A stretch of DNA of 64,000 bases from Streptosporangium sp. NBC_01755 (GCF_035917995.1 NZ_CP109131.1:5456001-5520000); one strand, 5' to 3'; counted from the first letter of the stretch, positions 20,231-29,817 are shown. Program-made: numbers and translations. Notes: a model not told the origin generated them from the sequence alone.

Positions 20231-20248
20231 CGCCCGTTCGTTCGGGCG
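20231..20248 (+). terminator. Hairpin terminator after bcp
   Basis: CGCCCG and CGGGCG form a 6-bp stem (20231-20236 with 20243-20248) immediately after the bcp stop codon. There is no U-tract. It is directly followed by the 41-bp direct repeat. Confidence 0.6.
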
Positions 20249-20249
20249 A

Positions 20250-20336
20250 AAGGCGCCGGCAGGGCGGTGGCCGAGGTCTCTCAGGGGTGCGGAGGAAGGC
20301 GCCGGCAGGGCGGTGGCCGAGGTCTCTCAGGGGTGC
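20250..20336. repeat. Exact 41-bp tandem duplication over the gntR 3' end
   Basis: The 41-bp sequence beginning AAGGCGCCGGCAGGGCGGTG is present identically at 20250-20290 and 20296-20336, separated by GGAGG. The second copy contains the last codons and stop of the GntR/UTRA gene, so this is a recent duplication of the gene's 3' end that leaves the protein intact. Confidence 0.95.
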
Positions 20337-21052
20337 AGAGGGTGGGAGTAGACCAGGCGGAAGCGGTCGCCGGGAATGATGATGTCGCTGGTCTCCACAG
20401 GGCGGTCTCCGGCCCAGTGGGTGCGCTCGACGTGCAGGACGTTGACGCCCGCGGGCAGGGCGAGGGCGTCGCTCTCGGCGGGCTGTGGGACGCGGGTGTG
20501 GACCTGCTCGACGATATCGGTGATCTTGACGCCGAAGGCGGACAGGCGGGCGATCAGGCTGCGGGGGTTCTCCTCGGTGACGGGCTCGCTGAACTCGGCG
20601 GGCTCGTAGGAGGTGGCCAGCTGGATCGGCTTGCCGTCGCCGCGGAAGACGTAACGGGTGCGGGTCAGCGGGGCGGATTCGTCCAGCCGGAGGCGGTGGG
20701 CGATGTCGGGGGTGGCGTCGGTGGGCTCGGCCCGCCACTCCCAGGTGGCCCGGGTGCCCTGCGACTGGACGTCGGCCCCGAAGGGGGCGTGGTGGTCGTG
20801 GAAGCGCCAGCGGTGCAGCGGGAGCAGCAGCGGCTGCTCCCGCACGTAGTGGCCCGAGCCGACGCGGCCGACGATCAGGCCTTCGGCGGTGAGCACGCGC
20901 AGCGCGTGCCTGGCGGCGGTCTCGCCCACGCCGTACTTCCTGGTCAGCTGGGCGCGCGAGGGGATCGAGGAGCCTGGGGGAAGGGTGCCGTCGACGATCT
21001 GGCGCCGGATGTCGGCGACGACGCGCAGGTAGACAGGATCGGAGCTTGCCAC
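20327..21052 (-). CDS. GntR/HutC-family regulator with UTRA domain
   Basis: A 241-residue regulator: N-terminal winged helix (IPSRAQLTRKYGVGETAARH) and C-terminal UTRA effector domain (APLTRTRYVFRGDGKPIQLA, HVERTHWAGDRPVETSDIII). GTG 21052 has AGGGA upstream and gives the usual family length; the frame is open to 21139. No metabolic gene is directly adjacent on its strand, so its target is unclear. I saw no copy of a DasR-type site nearby. Confidence 0.88.
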   Translation of the reverse strand: MASSDPVYLRVVADIRRQIVDGTLPPGSSIPSRAQLTRKYGVGETAARHALRVLTAEGLIVGRVGSGHYVREQPLLLPLHRWRFHDHHAPFGADVQSQGTRATWEWRAEPTDATPDIAHRLRLDESAPLTRTRYVFRGDGKPIQLATSYEPAEFSEPVTEENPRSLIARLSAFGVKITDIVEQVHTRVPQPAESDALALPAGVNVLHVERTHWAGDRPVETSDIIIPGDRFRLVYSHPLHP

Positions 21053-21622
21053 GTGTTCATCCCTGGGTTCTGGGGCGTTGTCCCATCCTGTCGTATTCAA
21101 TGCGCGACACAGGGTGATGGCGAAGATTTGGAACTCCAACTTTGCGTGCCGCTCCCAGAAGTGTCCAAAAATATCTCAGAGACCGTGTAACGCCCGGGTA
21201 AGGGCCGCCGATTCAACGGTAGAGGTCGTCGATGTGTGTACCCCCGAGCACATATCGGCGGCCTCTTTTTCCTTCAAGGAATCCTTCACCATCGCCAAAG
21301 CGGACAAAAACATCGTTAACCCATGTAGTCGGGCGTTGATCGTGGAGTCTCGGATGTCGATCCCGGCAGCTGATCTCCCCCGGTCATCTCGCGTCGACCC
21401 GGATCGGCGCGCATCGGCGCGTATCGGCGTGGACGGCCCCGATCGCCGTAGCCGGCCCCGTGACGGGCGGATCCGAGTCCTTCGCCTCGGCGTCGTATAT
21501 CCGCGTGTACGGTGTGCAGCGGGCGCCTCGGGGGGATGTTCGCTCTTGGGCCCATCGGTGGACGGAGGTTAGGCGGGGTGGCGGGGTCCACCGTTTCAGC
21601 GGATCCAGGTAGCGTTCGGTCT
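21053..21622. other. Long intergenic region between divergent gntR and dapA
   Basis: A 570-bp stretch of lower GC content than its surroundings, especially about 21060-21330. It contains a short palindrome TTGGAACTCCAA (21128-21139) and a long-range hairpin followed by a T-run (21203-21270), then more GC-rich sequence leading to dapA. No convincing protein gene is present; a 164-codon open frame here lacks coding character. Confidence 0.5.
21203..21270 (+). ncRNA. Candidate structured RNA ending in an intrinsic terminator
   Basis: GGCCGCCGAT (21203-21212) pairs perfectly with ATCGGCGGCC (21254-21263) across a 41-nt apical region, directly followed by TCTTTTT. A true U-tract is rare in this window, so this looks like a functional terminator for a plus-strand transcript beginning upstream of dapA: a small RNA or a leader attenuator. 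No known riboswitch consensus was recognised. Confidence 0.4.
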
Positions 21623-22549
21623 ATGGCAGCGCCAACTGGAACCTCCGACGCCCCCTTCGGCCGCATGCTGACCGCCATGGTCACGCCGTTCACAAGTGAC
21701 GGAGCAGTCGACTACGAGACAGCGCGTCGTCTGGCCACCTACCTGGTGGACGAGCAGCGCAATGACGGCCTTGTCGTGAGCGGCACGACGGGGGAGTCCC
21801 CGACGACCACCGACGAGGAGAAAGAGCGCCTGCTGCGCGCCGTCGTCGAGGCGGTCGGTGACCGCGCCACGGTCGTCGCCGGAGCCGGTACCAACGACAC
21901 GCACCACAGCGTCGAACTGGCCCGAGCCGCCGAGCGCGCCGGGGCCCACGGTCTCCTGCTGGTGACGCCGTACTACAGCAAGCCTCCCCAGGAGGGGATC
22001 TACCGTCACTTCTGTACAGTGGCAGACGCAACGGCTCTACCGGCCATGCTCTATGACATCCCCGGCCGTAGCGGAGTGCCGATCCAGCGTGAGACGCTGG
22101 AACGGCTCGCCGGGCACGAGCGGATCGTCGCGGTGAAGGACGCCAAGGCCGACCTGTTCGAGGGCTCGCAGGTCATCGCGTCCACCGGCCTTGTCTACTA
22201 CTCGGGTGACGACGCGCTCAACCTGCCGTGGCTGTCGGTGGGCGCGGCGGGGTGCGTCAGCGTGATCGGCCACGTCGCGGGCGCGGAGATCGCCGCGATG
22301 ATCGAGGCGTACCACTCGGGGGATGCGGCGGGCGCGCTCGCCATCCACCGCAGGCTGCTCCCCGTGGTCTCCGCGATCATGATGCAGGCCGGTGGCGCGA
22401 TCATGGCGAAGGCGGCGTTGAGCCTGGTGGGACAGTCCGCGGGACCGCTGCGGCCGCCCCTGGTGGAGGCGACCGATGAGCAGCTCACCAGGCTGCGCGA
22501 AGACTTGATCACGGGCGGTGTGAAGCTGTCCGACGAGGTTGTGACATGA
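21623..22549 (+). CDS. dapA: 4-hydroxy-tetrahydrodipicolinate synthase
   Basis: A 308-residue TIM-barrel enzyme that condenses pyruvate with aspartate semialdehyde in diaminopimelate/lysine synthesis. GTTGESPTTTDEE, VTPYYSKPPQEG, the YDIPGRSG motif and the Schiff-base lysine in IVAVKDAKAD are intact. ATG 21623 fits the family start; the ribosome-binding site is weak (AGGTAG, 11 nt away). A 38-codon ORF and RNase J follow. Confidence 0.95.
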   Translation: MAAPTGTSDAPFGRMLTAMVTPFTSDGAVDYETARRLATYLVDEQRNDGLVVSGTTGESPTTTDEEKERLLRAVVEAVGDRATVVAGAGTNDTHHSVELARAAERAGAHGLLLVTPYYSKPPQEGIYRHFCTVADATALPAMLYDIPGRSGVPIQRETLERLAGHERIVAVKDAKADLFEGSQVIASTGLVYYSGDDALNLPWLSVGAAGCVSVIGHVAGAEIAAMIEAYHSGDAAGALAIHRRLLPVVSAIMMQAGGAIMAKAALSLVGQSAGPLRPPLVEATDEQLTRLREDLITGGVKLSDEVVT

Positions 22550-22597
22550 GAGAGACGACCGCGGCCCTGACCGGCCGCATCCAGGAGGAACGAGAGT

Positions 22598-22714
22598 TTG
22601 CGAGAAAGAAGAAATGTTGGTCCGCCGGAGGACGGAGTGCTCGGCGAGGGAGTAGTCCTGCTGCCCACGGGAGCCTCTGTCACATGTGAGACCGCTGAGA
22701 GAGGTGTGGCCTGA
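22598..22714 (+). CDS. Small ORF (38 aa) coupled to the RNase J gene, unrecognised
   Basis: A TTG-initiated ORF reading MRERRNVGPPEDGVLGEGVV and continuing to CETAERGVA. CAGGAGGA (22582-22589) gives a strong, well-spaced ribosome-binding site, and its TGA overlaps the ATG of the RNase J gene (TGATG at 22712-22716). That layout suggests a real, translationally coupled leader peptide or small protein. I do not recognise it; function unknown. Confidence 0.5.
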   Translation: MRERRNVGPPEDGVLGEGVVLLPTGASVTCETAERGVA

Positions 22715-24399
22715 TGAGTCACCCCCATCCCGAGCTAGGGCCGCCGCCCACGTTGCCCGAAGGCGCCCTGCGCATCGTCGCTCTGGGCGGCCTTGGCGAG
22801 ATCGGCCGCAACATGGCCGTGTTCGAGTACGAGGGCCGTCTGCTGGTCGTCGACTGCGGGGTGCTGTTCCCCGAGCCCGACCAGCCCGGCATCGATCTGA
22901 TCCTGCCCGACTTCGAGTACATCCGGGGCCGCCTGGACGACATCGAGGCCGTGGTCCTGACCCACGCGCACGAGGACCACATCGGTGCCGTGCCGTACCT
23001 GCTGCGCGAGCGTCGCGACATCCCGATCGTGGGGTCCAAACTGACGCTGGCGCTGATCGAGGCCAAGCTCACCGAGCACCGAATCCAGCCGGCCAGGCGC
23101 GAGGTCGTGGAGGGGGAGCGGCACAGGTTCGGGCCGTTCGAGTGCGAGTTCCTCGCCGTCAACCACTCCATCCCCGACGCGCTGGCCGTCGCGATCAGGA
23201 CACCCGCGGGCATCGTCCTGCATACCGGTGACTTCCGGATGGACCAGCTGCCCAGTGACGGGCGGCTGACCGACCTGGGGGGGTTCGCCAGGCTCGGCGC
23301 GGAGGGCGTCGACCTGCTGATGTCCGACTCGACCAACGCCGAGGTACCGGGCTTCGTCACCAGTGAGCGGGAGATCGCGCCGGTCATCGACGAGGTCGTC
23401 CGCACGGCCGGCAAGCGCGTGATCGTGGCGAGCTTCGCCTCTCACATCCACCGTGTCCAGCAGGTCATCGACGCGGCGGAGAAGCACGGTCGCAAGGTCG
23501 CGCTGGTCGGTCGCTCGATGGTGCGCAACATGGGCGTCGCCCGCGACCTGGGCTATCTGAGGGTCTCGCCGGGCCTGATCGTCGACTCCAAGGAGATCGA
23601 GGGCTGGCCGCCCGAGGACGTGGTGCTGATCTGCACCGGTTCCCAGGGGGAGCCGATGGCGGCGCTGTCGCGGATGGCCAACCGCGATCACCCGATCCGG
23701 ATCGCCGAGGGCGACACGGTCCTCCTGGCCTCCTCGCTGGTGCCGGGTAACGAGACCGCGGTCAACAACGTGATCAACGGCCTGTCCCGCTGGGGCGCCC
23801 GCGTGGTGCACAAGGGCAACGCGAAGGTGCACGTCTCCGGGCACGCCGCCGCGGGCGAGCTGCTGTACGTGCTCAACCTGACGCGGCCGTCCAACTTCAT
23901 GCCGGTGCACGGCGAGTGGCGCCATCTGCGGGCGCACGCCAAGCTCGCCGCGCTGACCGGGGTGCCGGACGACCACATCGTGATCGCCGAGGACGGCGTC
24001 GTGGTGGACCTGGTCGACGGCCGGGCCAAGATCGTGGGCGCGGTTCCCGCCGGTTACGTCTACGTGGACGGCACCTCGGTGGGAGACGTCACCGACTTCG
24101 CGCTGAAGGACCGCCGCATCCTGGGCGAGGAGGGCTTCATCTCCATCGTCATCGTGGTCGACACCGCCACCGGCAAGCTCGCCGCAGGCCCGGAGATCCA
24201 CGCCAGGGGATCCGGCATCGACCCGGCCTTGTTCGACGACATCCTGCCGCAGGTGGAGCGGGCGCTGCAGGAGAACGCGGCCGACGGGGTGGTGGACATC
24301 CAGCAGGTCCGCCGCGTGGTCCGCAGGACCGTGGGGCGCTGGGTGAGCGACACCTACCGCCGCCGCCCGATGATCGTTCCGGTCGTCATCGAGGTGTGA
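22714..24399 (+). CDS. rnj: Ribonuclease J
   Basis: A 561-residue metallo-beta-lactamase/beta-CASP nuclease with 5'-3' exonuclease and endonuclease activity in RNA decay and rRNA maturation. The zinc motif THAHEDH lies at residues 83-89; VNHSIPDALA, HTGDFRMDQ, SDSTNAE and the beta-CASP motifs GSQGEPMAALSRMANRDH and VHVSGHAA follow in order. dapA-rnj-ftsK is a common actinobacterial arrangement. A strong hairpin follows the stop. Confidence 0.96.
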   Translation: MSHPHPELGPPPTLPEGALRIVALGGLGEIGRNMAVFEYEGRLLVVDCGVLFPEPDQPGIDLILPDFEYIRGRLDDIEAVVLTHAHEDHIGAVPYLLRERRDIPIVGSKLTLALIEAKLTEHRIQPARREVVEGERHRFGPFECEFLAVNHSIPDALAVAIRTPAGIVLHTGDFRMDQLPSDGRLTDLGGFARLGAEGVDLLMSDSTNAEVPGFVTSEREIAPVIDEVVRTAGKRVIVASFASHIHRVQQVIDAAEKHGRKVALVGRSMVRNMGVARDLGYLRVSPGLIVDSKEIEGWPPEDVVLICTGSQGEPMAALSRMANRDHPIRIAEGDTVLLASSLVPGNETAVNNVINGLSRWGARVVHKGNAKVHVSGHAAAGELLYVLNLTRPSNFMPVHGEWRHLRAHAKLAALTGVPDDHIVIAEDGVVVDLVDGRAKIVGAVPAGYVYVDGTSVGDVTDFALKDRRILGEEGFISIVIVVDTATGKLAAGPEIHARGSGIDPALFDDILPQVERALQENAADGVVDIQQVRRVVRRTVGRWVSDTYRRRPMIVPVVIEV

Positions 24400-24408
24400 C
24401 CCCCGTCC

Positions 24409-24439
24409 CGTATGGCGACCGTGTCCCGGTCGCCATACG
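24409..24439 (+). terminator. Strong hairpin terminator after the RNase J gene
   Basis: A perfect 13-bp stem, CGTATGGCGACCG (24409-24421) with its complement (24427-24439), around a 5-nt loop, 10 bp after the stop codon. This is the clearest terminator in the window. Confidence 0.9.
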
Positions 24440-24459
24440 GACTCCCCCGTCGCGTACGG

Positions 24460-24567
24460 TCAGCAGACGCCGGGCAGGGAGCAGACCTTGACCGCCATCC
24501 TCCTGGCGTCCCTCAGCTGCTTGGCGAACTGGGCGTCGCTCACTTCGCTGTGGTACTCGCCCCCCAT
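24460..24567 (-). CDS. Possible 35-aa protein, unrecognised
   Basis: A minus-strand ORF reading MGGEYHSEVSDAQFAKQLRD and ending MAVKVCSLPGVC. The composition looks protein-like (an amphipathic Ala/Arg/Lys helix) and unlike a GC artefact. There is no good Shine-Dalgarno sequence. It lies between the RNase J terminator and ftsK, and the remaining 240 bp to ftsK hold nothing else I can identify. Confidence 0.3.
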   Translation of the reverse strand: MGGEYHSEVSDAQFAKQLRDARRMAVKVCSLPGVC

Positions 24568-24806
24568 GGTGGTAGATCACCAGGGCGTGGTGATCCGGTA
24601 CATGTGGGACCCGGGTCGGGCGGGGAAAGTTCTGGCTCCGGAGGGAATCGTTTTCCGGGCGCCGGTGGTGGGTGCGCGGGGAGGGCTTCGAAGGTGGCGC
24701 GTTACTGCTTGCGAGGTATCAACCGATTTCGTGAAAAGTCGGTGAGGGGACGCTCCCCCGGCGAGTCGCCGAGCAATCCACCACCCGTCTCGTTAACCTC
24801 CCTAGC

Positions 24807-27335
24807 ATGGCCACCCGTACGTCTAAAGGCTCCTCAGGAAAGCCCCCCGGCAAGGGGTCCCCCGGTCGCTCGGGCGCCTCCCAGGCCCGTACGGCCCCCG
24901 CGCGGCGGGCGTCCGCCAACCGGGGGAAGGGTGCGGGTGCGGCCCGCAGGCCGGCCTCGCCCCAGCACGACCCGATCAGCTGGGTTCTCACCATGATCGG
25001 CAAACTGTTCATGGGCATCTGGATGCTCCTCGCGGGTGGCATCGGCAGCGCCGCGCGGGCACTGGGGCAGAACGCGCGCGAACTCGACCCCGTCCACCGC
25101 CGCGACGGGCTCGGCCTGGCGGTGTTCGCCGGGGCGATCGTGCTGGCGGCCATGACATGGCGGGAGAGCACCGGCACGGTCTCCACCGTGGTCTACGAGG
25201 TCATGCGCGGAGTCTTCGGATCGCTGACCTGGCTGGTCCCTATCCTTCTCGTGCTGCTGGCCTGGCGGCTGCTGCGCCACCCCGACCAGAACGCCGACAC
25301 CGGCCGGATGATCATCGGGTGGTCGGCCCTCACCGTCGGTGTGCTCGGCGTCGTGCACGTCGTCCACGACACGCCCTACCCCTCGGGGGGCGCCTCGGAC
25401 GGCATGGACAAGGTGTCGGCCGCCGGAGGCATGATCGGCTTCATCGTCTCGGCGCCCCCGGCGAGCATCCTGCCCTCCTTCGTCACCATCCCGCTGCTGC
25501 TGATCCTGTCGGGCTTCGGCGTTCTGGTGATCACCGCCACCCCGGTGCACCGGGTCCCCGAGCGGCTGGCCGAGATCAGGCACATGCTCTTCAACCGTGA
25601 CCTGCCCTCCGCGCCGAGGGCGTCCAGGAAACGGCCCACCACCCGCAAGAAGCCGGAATCCGGCGGGGCCGAGCTGGGCGACCACGTCAAGCCCTACGAC
25701 ACGCCCGTGGTCGCCGAGTCGCCGGGCGGGCTCGGAGGCCACTCACCGGAGATCGTGCCCGGCCTGGTGGACGAGTCCGAGCCCTCGCAGGTCAGGAACG
25801 ACGCGCCCGAGCCTCCCGAGCCGACCCCGGCGCCGCGCAAGGTCGAGCAGCTCGTCCTGTCCCCGCAGGCGGGTCCCTACACCCTGCCCGAGTCGCAACT
25901 GTTGCGCCCCGGCACCGCCCCCAAGCCGCAGACGAAGGCCAACACGGTCGTCGTCAACGCGCTGACCAGCGTGATGGAGCAGTTCACCATCGACGCCCAG
26001 GTGATCGGCTTCACCCGGGGGCCGACGGTGACCCGCTACGAGATCGAACTCGGCCCGGCGGTCAAGGTCGAGAAGGTCACCGCGCTCACCAAGAACATCG
26101 CCTACGCGGTCAAGTCGGCCGACGTCCGGATCCTGTCCCCGATCCCCGGCAAGTCGGCGATCGGCGTCGAGATCCCCAACACCGACAAGGACCTCGTCTC
26201 GCTGGGCGACATCCTGCGCTCCCCGGTGGCCCAGGCGGACCACCACCCGATGATCGTCGGGTTGGGCAAGGACGTCGAGGGGCGCACGATAGTGGCCAAC
26301 CTCGCCAAGATGCCGCACCTGCTCATCGCGGGTGCCACCGGCGCCGGAAAGTCGGTCTGCGTCAACGGACTGATCACCTCGATCCTGATGCGGGCCACCC
26401 CCGACGAGGTCCGCATGGTCCTGGTCGACCCCAAGCGGGTCGAGCTCAGCGTCTACGAGGGCATCCCGCACCTCATCACGCCGATCATCACCAACCCCAA
26501 GAAGGCCGCCGAGGCCCTGGACTGGGTCGTCGGGGAGATGGACCGCCGCTACGACGATCTGGCCGCCAGCGGCTTCCGGCACGTCGACGACTTCAACAAG
26601 GCGGTGCGTGCCGGCAAGCTGGTGCCGCCGCCGGGCAGCGAGCGGGTCTACCAGCCCTACCCCTACCTGCTGGTGATCGTCGACGAGCTCGCCGACCTGA
26701 TGATGGTCGCCCCGCGCGACGTCGAGGACTCCATCGTCCGCATCACCCAGCTGGCCCGCGCCGCCGGCATCCACCTGGTCATCGCCACCCAGCGCCCCTC
26801 GGTGGACGTGGTCACCGGGCTGATCAAGGCCAACGTCCCCTCCAGGCTGGCCTTCGCCACCTCCTCGCTGGCCGACTCCCGGGTCATCCTGGACCAGCCG
26901 GGCGCGGAGAAGCTCGTCGGCCAGGGAGACTCGCTCTTCCTGCCGATGGGCGCCAGCAAGCCCATGCGGCTGCAGAACGCCTTCGTCTCCGAGAAGGAGA
27001 TCGGCGAGATCGTCGGGCACTGCAAAGCCCAGATGGCCGTCGAGTACCGCGACGACGTGGCCGCCGTGGCGGCCTCCAAGAAGGAGATCGACGAGGACAT
27101 CGGCGACGACCTCGACCTGCTGATCCAGGCGGCCGAGCTCATCGTGACCACCCAGTTCGGTTCGACCTCGATGCTCCAGCGCAAGCTCAGGGTCGGCTTC
27201 GCCAAGGCGGGCCGTCTGATGGACCTGCTGGAGAGCAGGAGCGTCGTCGGGCCCAGCGAGGGTTCGAAGGCGCGGGAGGTCATGGTAAAGCCCGACGAAC
27301 TCCCCGGCCTGCTGGCCGACCTGCGTGGAGGATGA
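24807..27335 (+). CDS. ftsK: FtsK/SpoIIIE DNA translocase
   Basis: An 842-residue septal DNA pump: basic N-terminus (residues 1-50), four membrane helices (about 60-240), a variable linker, the RecA-like motor and a C-terminal gamma winged helix. Walker A is GATGAGKS near residue 510, Walker B VIVDELADLMMV near 625, with the IATQRPSVDVVTG block after it. The gamma domain (SMLQRKLRVGFAKAGRLMDL) reads KOPS-like sites. The start ATG has no Shine-Dalgarno sequence, so it may be leaderless. Confidence 0.96.
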   Translation: MATRTSKGSSGKPPGKGSPGRSGASQARTAPARRASANRGKGAGAARRPASPQHDPISWVLTMIGKLFMGIWMLLAGGIGSAARALGQNARELDPVHRRDGLGLAVFAGAIVLAAMTWRESTGTVSTVVYEVMRGVFGSLTWLVPILLVLLAWRLLRHPDQNADTGRMIIGWSALTVGVLGVVHVVHDTPYPSGGASDGMDKVSAAGGMIGFIVSAPPASILPSFVTIPLLLILSGFGVLVITATPVHRVPERLAEIRHMLFNRDLPSAPRASRKRPTTRKKPESGGAELGDHVKPYDTPVVAESPGGLGGHSPEIVPGLVDESEPSQVRNDAPEPPEPTPAPRKVEQLVLSPQAGPYTLPESQLLRPGTAPKPQTKANTVVVNALTSVMEQFTIDAQVIGFTRGPTVTRYEIELGPAVKVEKVTALTKNIAYAVKSADVRILSPIPGKSAIGVEIPNTDKDLVSLGDILRSPVAQADHHPMIVGLGKDVEGRTIVANLAKMPHLLIAGATGAGKSVCVNGLITSILMRATPDEVRMVLVDPKRVELSVYEGIPHLITPIITNPKKAAEALDWVVGEMDRRYDDLAASGFRHVDDFNKAVRAGKLVPPPGSERVYQPYPYLLVIVDELADLMMVAPRDVEDSIVRITQLARAAGIHLVIATQRPSVDVVTGLIKANVPSRLAFATSSLADSRVILDQPGAEKLVGQGDSLFLPMGASKPMRLQNAFVSEKEIGEIVGHCKAQMAVEYRDDVAAVAASKKEIDEDIGDDLDLLIQAAELIVTTQFGSTSMLQRKLRVGFAKAGRLMDLLESRSVVGPSEGSKAREVMVKPDELPGLLADLRGG

Positions 27336-27433
27336 CACACCGGGAGGGAACGGACCCCCGCCGCACACCTTCCGTCCGGTTACTGATTGAATGGGGATCG
27401 CTACGCAACGTCGGGGGCTGAGGGGCGTGCGCC

Positions 27434-28189
27434 ATGGGCATTGGAAGCGATCTGGCGGATGCCAGGCGGTCGATGGGGATGACCGTTGGGCAGTTGAGCG
27501 CGCGGACACGCATCCGCGAGGTGCTCATCCAGGCGATCGAAAGGAACGACTTCTCCCAGTGCGGGGGTGATTTCTACGCGCGGGGCCATATAAGAAACAT
27601 CGCCAAGGTCGTCGGGCTTGATCCGGAGACGCTGGTGCACCGCTACGACGAGCAGCACGGGGGTGTCCCGCTGCCGGTCCGGGCGTCCAGCGTCTTCCAG
27701 GCCGACATGCCACTGAAGATCCGTGAGCGCCGCTCGCCCAACTGGACGACGGCCATGGCGGTGGCGCTGGGCATCGTGGTCATCTTCGGGGTGGTGCGGA
27801 CCATGGGCGGGGGTGACGCGCCCATGATGGACGTCCATCCCGTTCCGGTGCCCGCCGCGCTGCCGCCGCCGGCCGACGGCGGTCCCGGCTCACCGGGCCG
27901 GGCGGCGTCTCTGGCCGAGGGGAGGCACAAGGACATGGTCGTCCTCCAGGTCAGGGCGGAGCGCACGTCCTGGCTCGACGTGGAGGACGCGGGCGGCAAG
28001 AGGCTCTTCTCCGGAACGCTCAAGGCGGGCAAGACCTCGACCTGGAAGGCGAAGGACAAGATGAGGGTCACCTTCGGCGACGGAGGAGCGTTCTCGCTGA
28101 AGGTGAACGGCAAGAACCTGGGAGCCCCGGGAACTCCGGGGCAGATCATCAACCGCTCCTACGAGGCTCCCGCGGCCAAGAAGCGCTGA
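27434..28189 (+). CDS. RodZ-like membrane protein with HTH and DUF4115 domains
   Basis: A 251-residue protein with an N-terminal HTH_25 (IGSDLADARRSMGMTVGQLS, residues 3-22 and on to about 80), a single membrane helix (about residues 113-130, TTAMAVALGIVVIFGVV), a Pro-rich linker, and a C-terminal extracytoplasmic DUF4115 domain (SWLDVEDAGGKRLFSGTLKA). This RodZ-like architecture, encoded between ftsK and rimO, is typical of actinobacteria and suggests a role in cell-envelope or cytoskeletal organisation. Start ATG 27434 has a GAGGGG upstream. Confidence 0.88.
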   Translation: MGIGSDLADARRSMGMTVGQLSARTRIREVLIQAIERNDFSQCGGDFYARGHIRNIAKVVGLDPETLVHRYDEQHGGVPLPVRASSVFQADMPLKIRERRSPNWTTAMAVALGIVVIFGVVRTMGGGDAPMMDVHPVPVPAALPPPADGGPGSPGRAASLAEGRHKDMVVLQVRAERTSWLDVEDAGGKRLFSGTLKAGKTSTWKAKDKMRVTFGDGGAFSLKVNGKNLGAPGTPGQIINRSYEAPAAKKR

Positions 28190-28407
28190 CGCGGCGACCG
28201 GGAGTTCTCGCCGGGGCCGCGGCAACGGCTCCGGCCGGGTTCCTGGATCGTCCAGCAGGGCGAACGTCCCTGGTCGGCGCGGTGGGCCTCGCCTCTCGGG
28301 CTCCCCGCCCGCACGTCGGGACGGCCGGGGCGAGACGGGGATGCGCGGTGCTGGAGCGGGGGAGGTGCATCGGGTAGTGGCCAACTCCCGATACCGTAGT
28401 GTTCACC

Positions 28408-29817
28408 ATGTCATCCCGCCGAACCGCATCGCTGATCACACTTGGTTGCGCACGCAACGAGGTCGACTCCGAAGAGCTCGCCGCTCGTCTTGAGGCTGCC
28501 GGCTGGCAGCTGGGCGACGACGATCCCGACGTCGTCGTCGTCAACACGTGTGGCTTCATCGACTCAGCGAAAAAGGACTCCATCGACACGCTGCTCGCCG
28601 CGGCCGACTCCGGGGCCAAGGTGGTCGCCGCGGGCTGCATGGCCGAGCGGTACGGTGACCAGCTCGCCGACGCGCTGCCCGAGGCCGCGGCGGTCATCTC
28701 CTTCGACGACTACACCGAGATCGGCCCCCGCCTCGACGACGTGCTGGCGGGCAGGCCGCTCGTCCCGCACAGCCCTCGTGACCGCAGGACCCTGCTGCCC
28801 ATCTCGCCGGTGGAGCGCGCCGCCGCCCCCAAGACCGCCATTCCCGGCCACGGCGAGCTGCCCGAGGGCCTGGCACCCGCCAGCGGCCCCCGGCCGCTCC
28901 GCAAGCGCCTGGGCGAAGGGCCGGTGGCCTCGCTGAAGCTGGCCTCCGGCTGCGACCGGCGCTGCACGTTCTGCGCCATCCCCGCCTTCCGCGGGGCGTA
29001 CGTCTCGCGCCGCTCCGAGGAACTCCTCGGTGAGGCCGCGTGGCTGGCCGAGCAGGGTGTCAAGGAGTTGGTGCTGGTCAGTGAGAACTCCACCTCCTAT
29101 GGCAAGGACCTGGGCGACCTGCGGGCGCTGGAGAAGCTGCTGCCCTCGCTCGCCGCGACCGAGGGCATCAAACGGGTGCGCGTCAGCTACCTGCAGCCCG
29201 CCGAGCTCCGCCCGGGGCTGCTGGAGATCATCTCCTCGACCGAGGGGGTTGCCCCCTACTTCGACCTGTCCTTCCAGCACGCCAGCGGTCCGGTGCTGCG
29301 CCGGATGCGCCGCTTCGGTGACCCCGCGCGCTTCCTCGACCTTCTGGAGTCGATCCGCGCGCACGCCCCGGAGGCGGGCGTGCGCTCCAACTTCATCGTG
29401 GGCTTCCCCGGCGAGACCGAGGAGGAGTTCGGCGAGCTGGTGGGCTTTCTGGAGAAGGCCAGGCTCGACGTGATCGGCATCTTCGGCTACTCCGACGAGG
29501 ACGGCACGGAGGCGGCCGCACTCCCCGGCAAGCTTGACCAGGAGATCGTCGACGCCCGCCTGTCCGCGCTCACCGAGCTGGCCGAGGAGCTCATGGCCCA
29601 GCGGGCCGAGGAGCGGATCGGCACCGAGGTCGACGTCCTGATCGAGGAGGACCTGGGCGACGGCGGCTACGAGGGCCGCGCAGCCCATCAGGGGCCCGAG
29701 GTCGACGGCTCGGTGACGGTCCAGGGCATCGGGCTGGTCCCCGGCCAGATCGTCCGGGCCGTCGTGGTCGACTCGGAGGGGGTCGACCTGATCGCCCGCA
29801 TCAAGGCGGCCCCATGA
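28408..29817 (+). CDS. rimO: Ribosomal protein S12 methylthiotransferase
   Basis: About 469 residues. An N-terminal UPF0004 domain ([33 protein letters not shown]) supplies three cluster cysteines; the radical-SAM domain has [12 protein letters not shown] (CxxxCxxC) near residue 182; a C-terminal TRAM domain ends the protein. It methylthiolates an aspartate of S12. ATG 28408 is preferred; GTG 28399 is in frame. No Shine-Dalgarno sequence is visible, so leaderless translation is likely. The insertion of about 50 residues between the first two domains is normal for actinobacteria. Confidence 0.95.
   Translation: MSSRRTASLITLGCARNEVDSEELAARLEAAGWQLGDDDPDVVVVNTCGFIDSAKKDSIDTLLAAADSGAKVVAAGCMAERYGDQLADALPEAAAVISFDDYTEIGPRLDDVLAGRPLVPHSPRDRRTLLPISPVERAAAPKTAIPGHGELPEGLAPASGPRPLRKRLGEGPVASLKLASGCDRRCTFCAIPAFRGAYVSRRSEELLGEAAWLAEQGVKELVLVSENSTSYGKDLGDLRALEKLLPSLAATEGIKRVRVSYLQPAELRPGLLEIISSTEGVAPYFDLSFQHASGPVLRRMRRFGDPARFLDLLESIRAHAPEAGVRSNFIVGFPGETEEEFGELVGFLEKARLDVIGIFGYSDEDGTEAAALPGKLDQEIVDARLSALTELAEELMAQRAEERIGTEVDVLIEEDLGDGGYEGRAAHQGPEVDGSVTVQGIGLVPGQIVRAVVVDSEGVDLIARIKAAP

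Noticed and set aside
21203..21270. Lysine riboswitch controlling dapA
   Set aside because: The element lacks the multi-helix L-box core; it also lies about 350 bp upstream of dapA.
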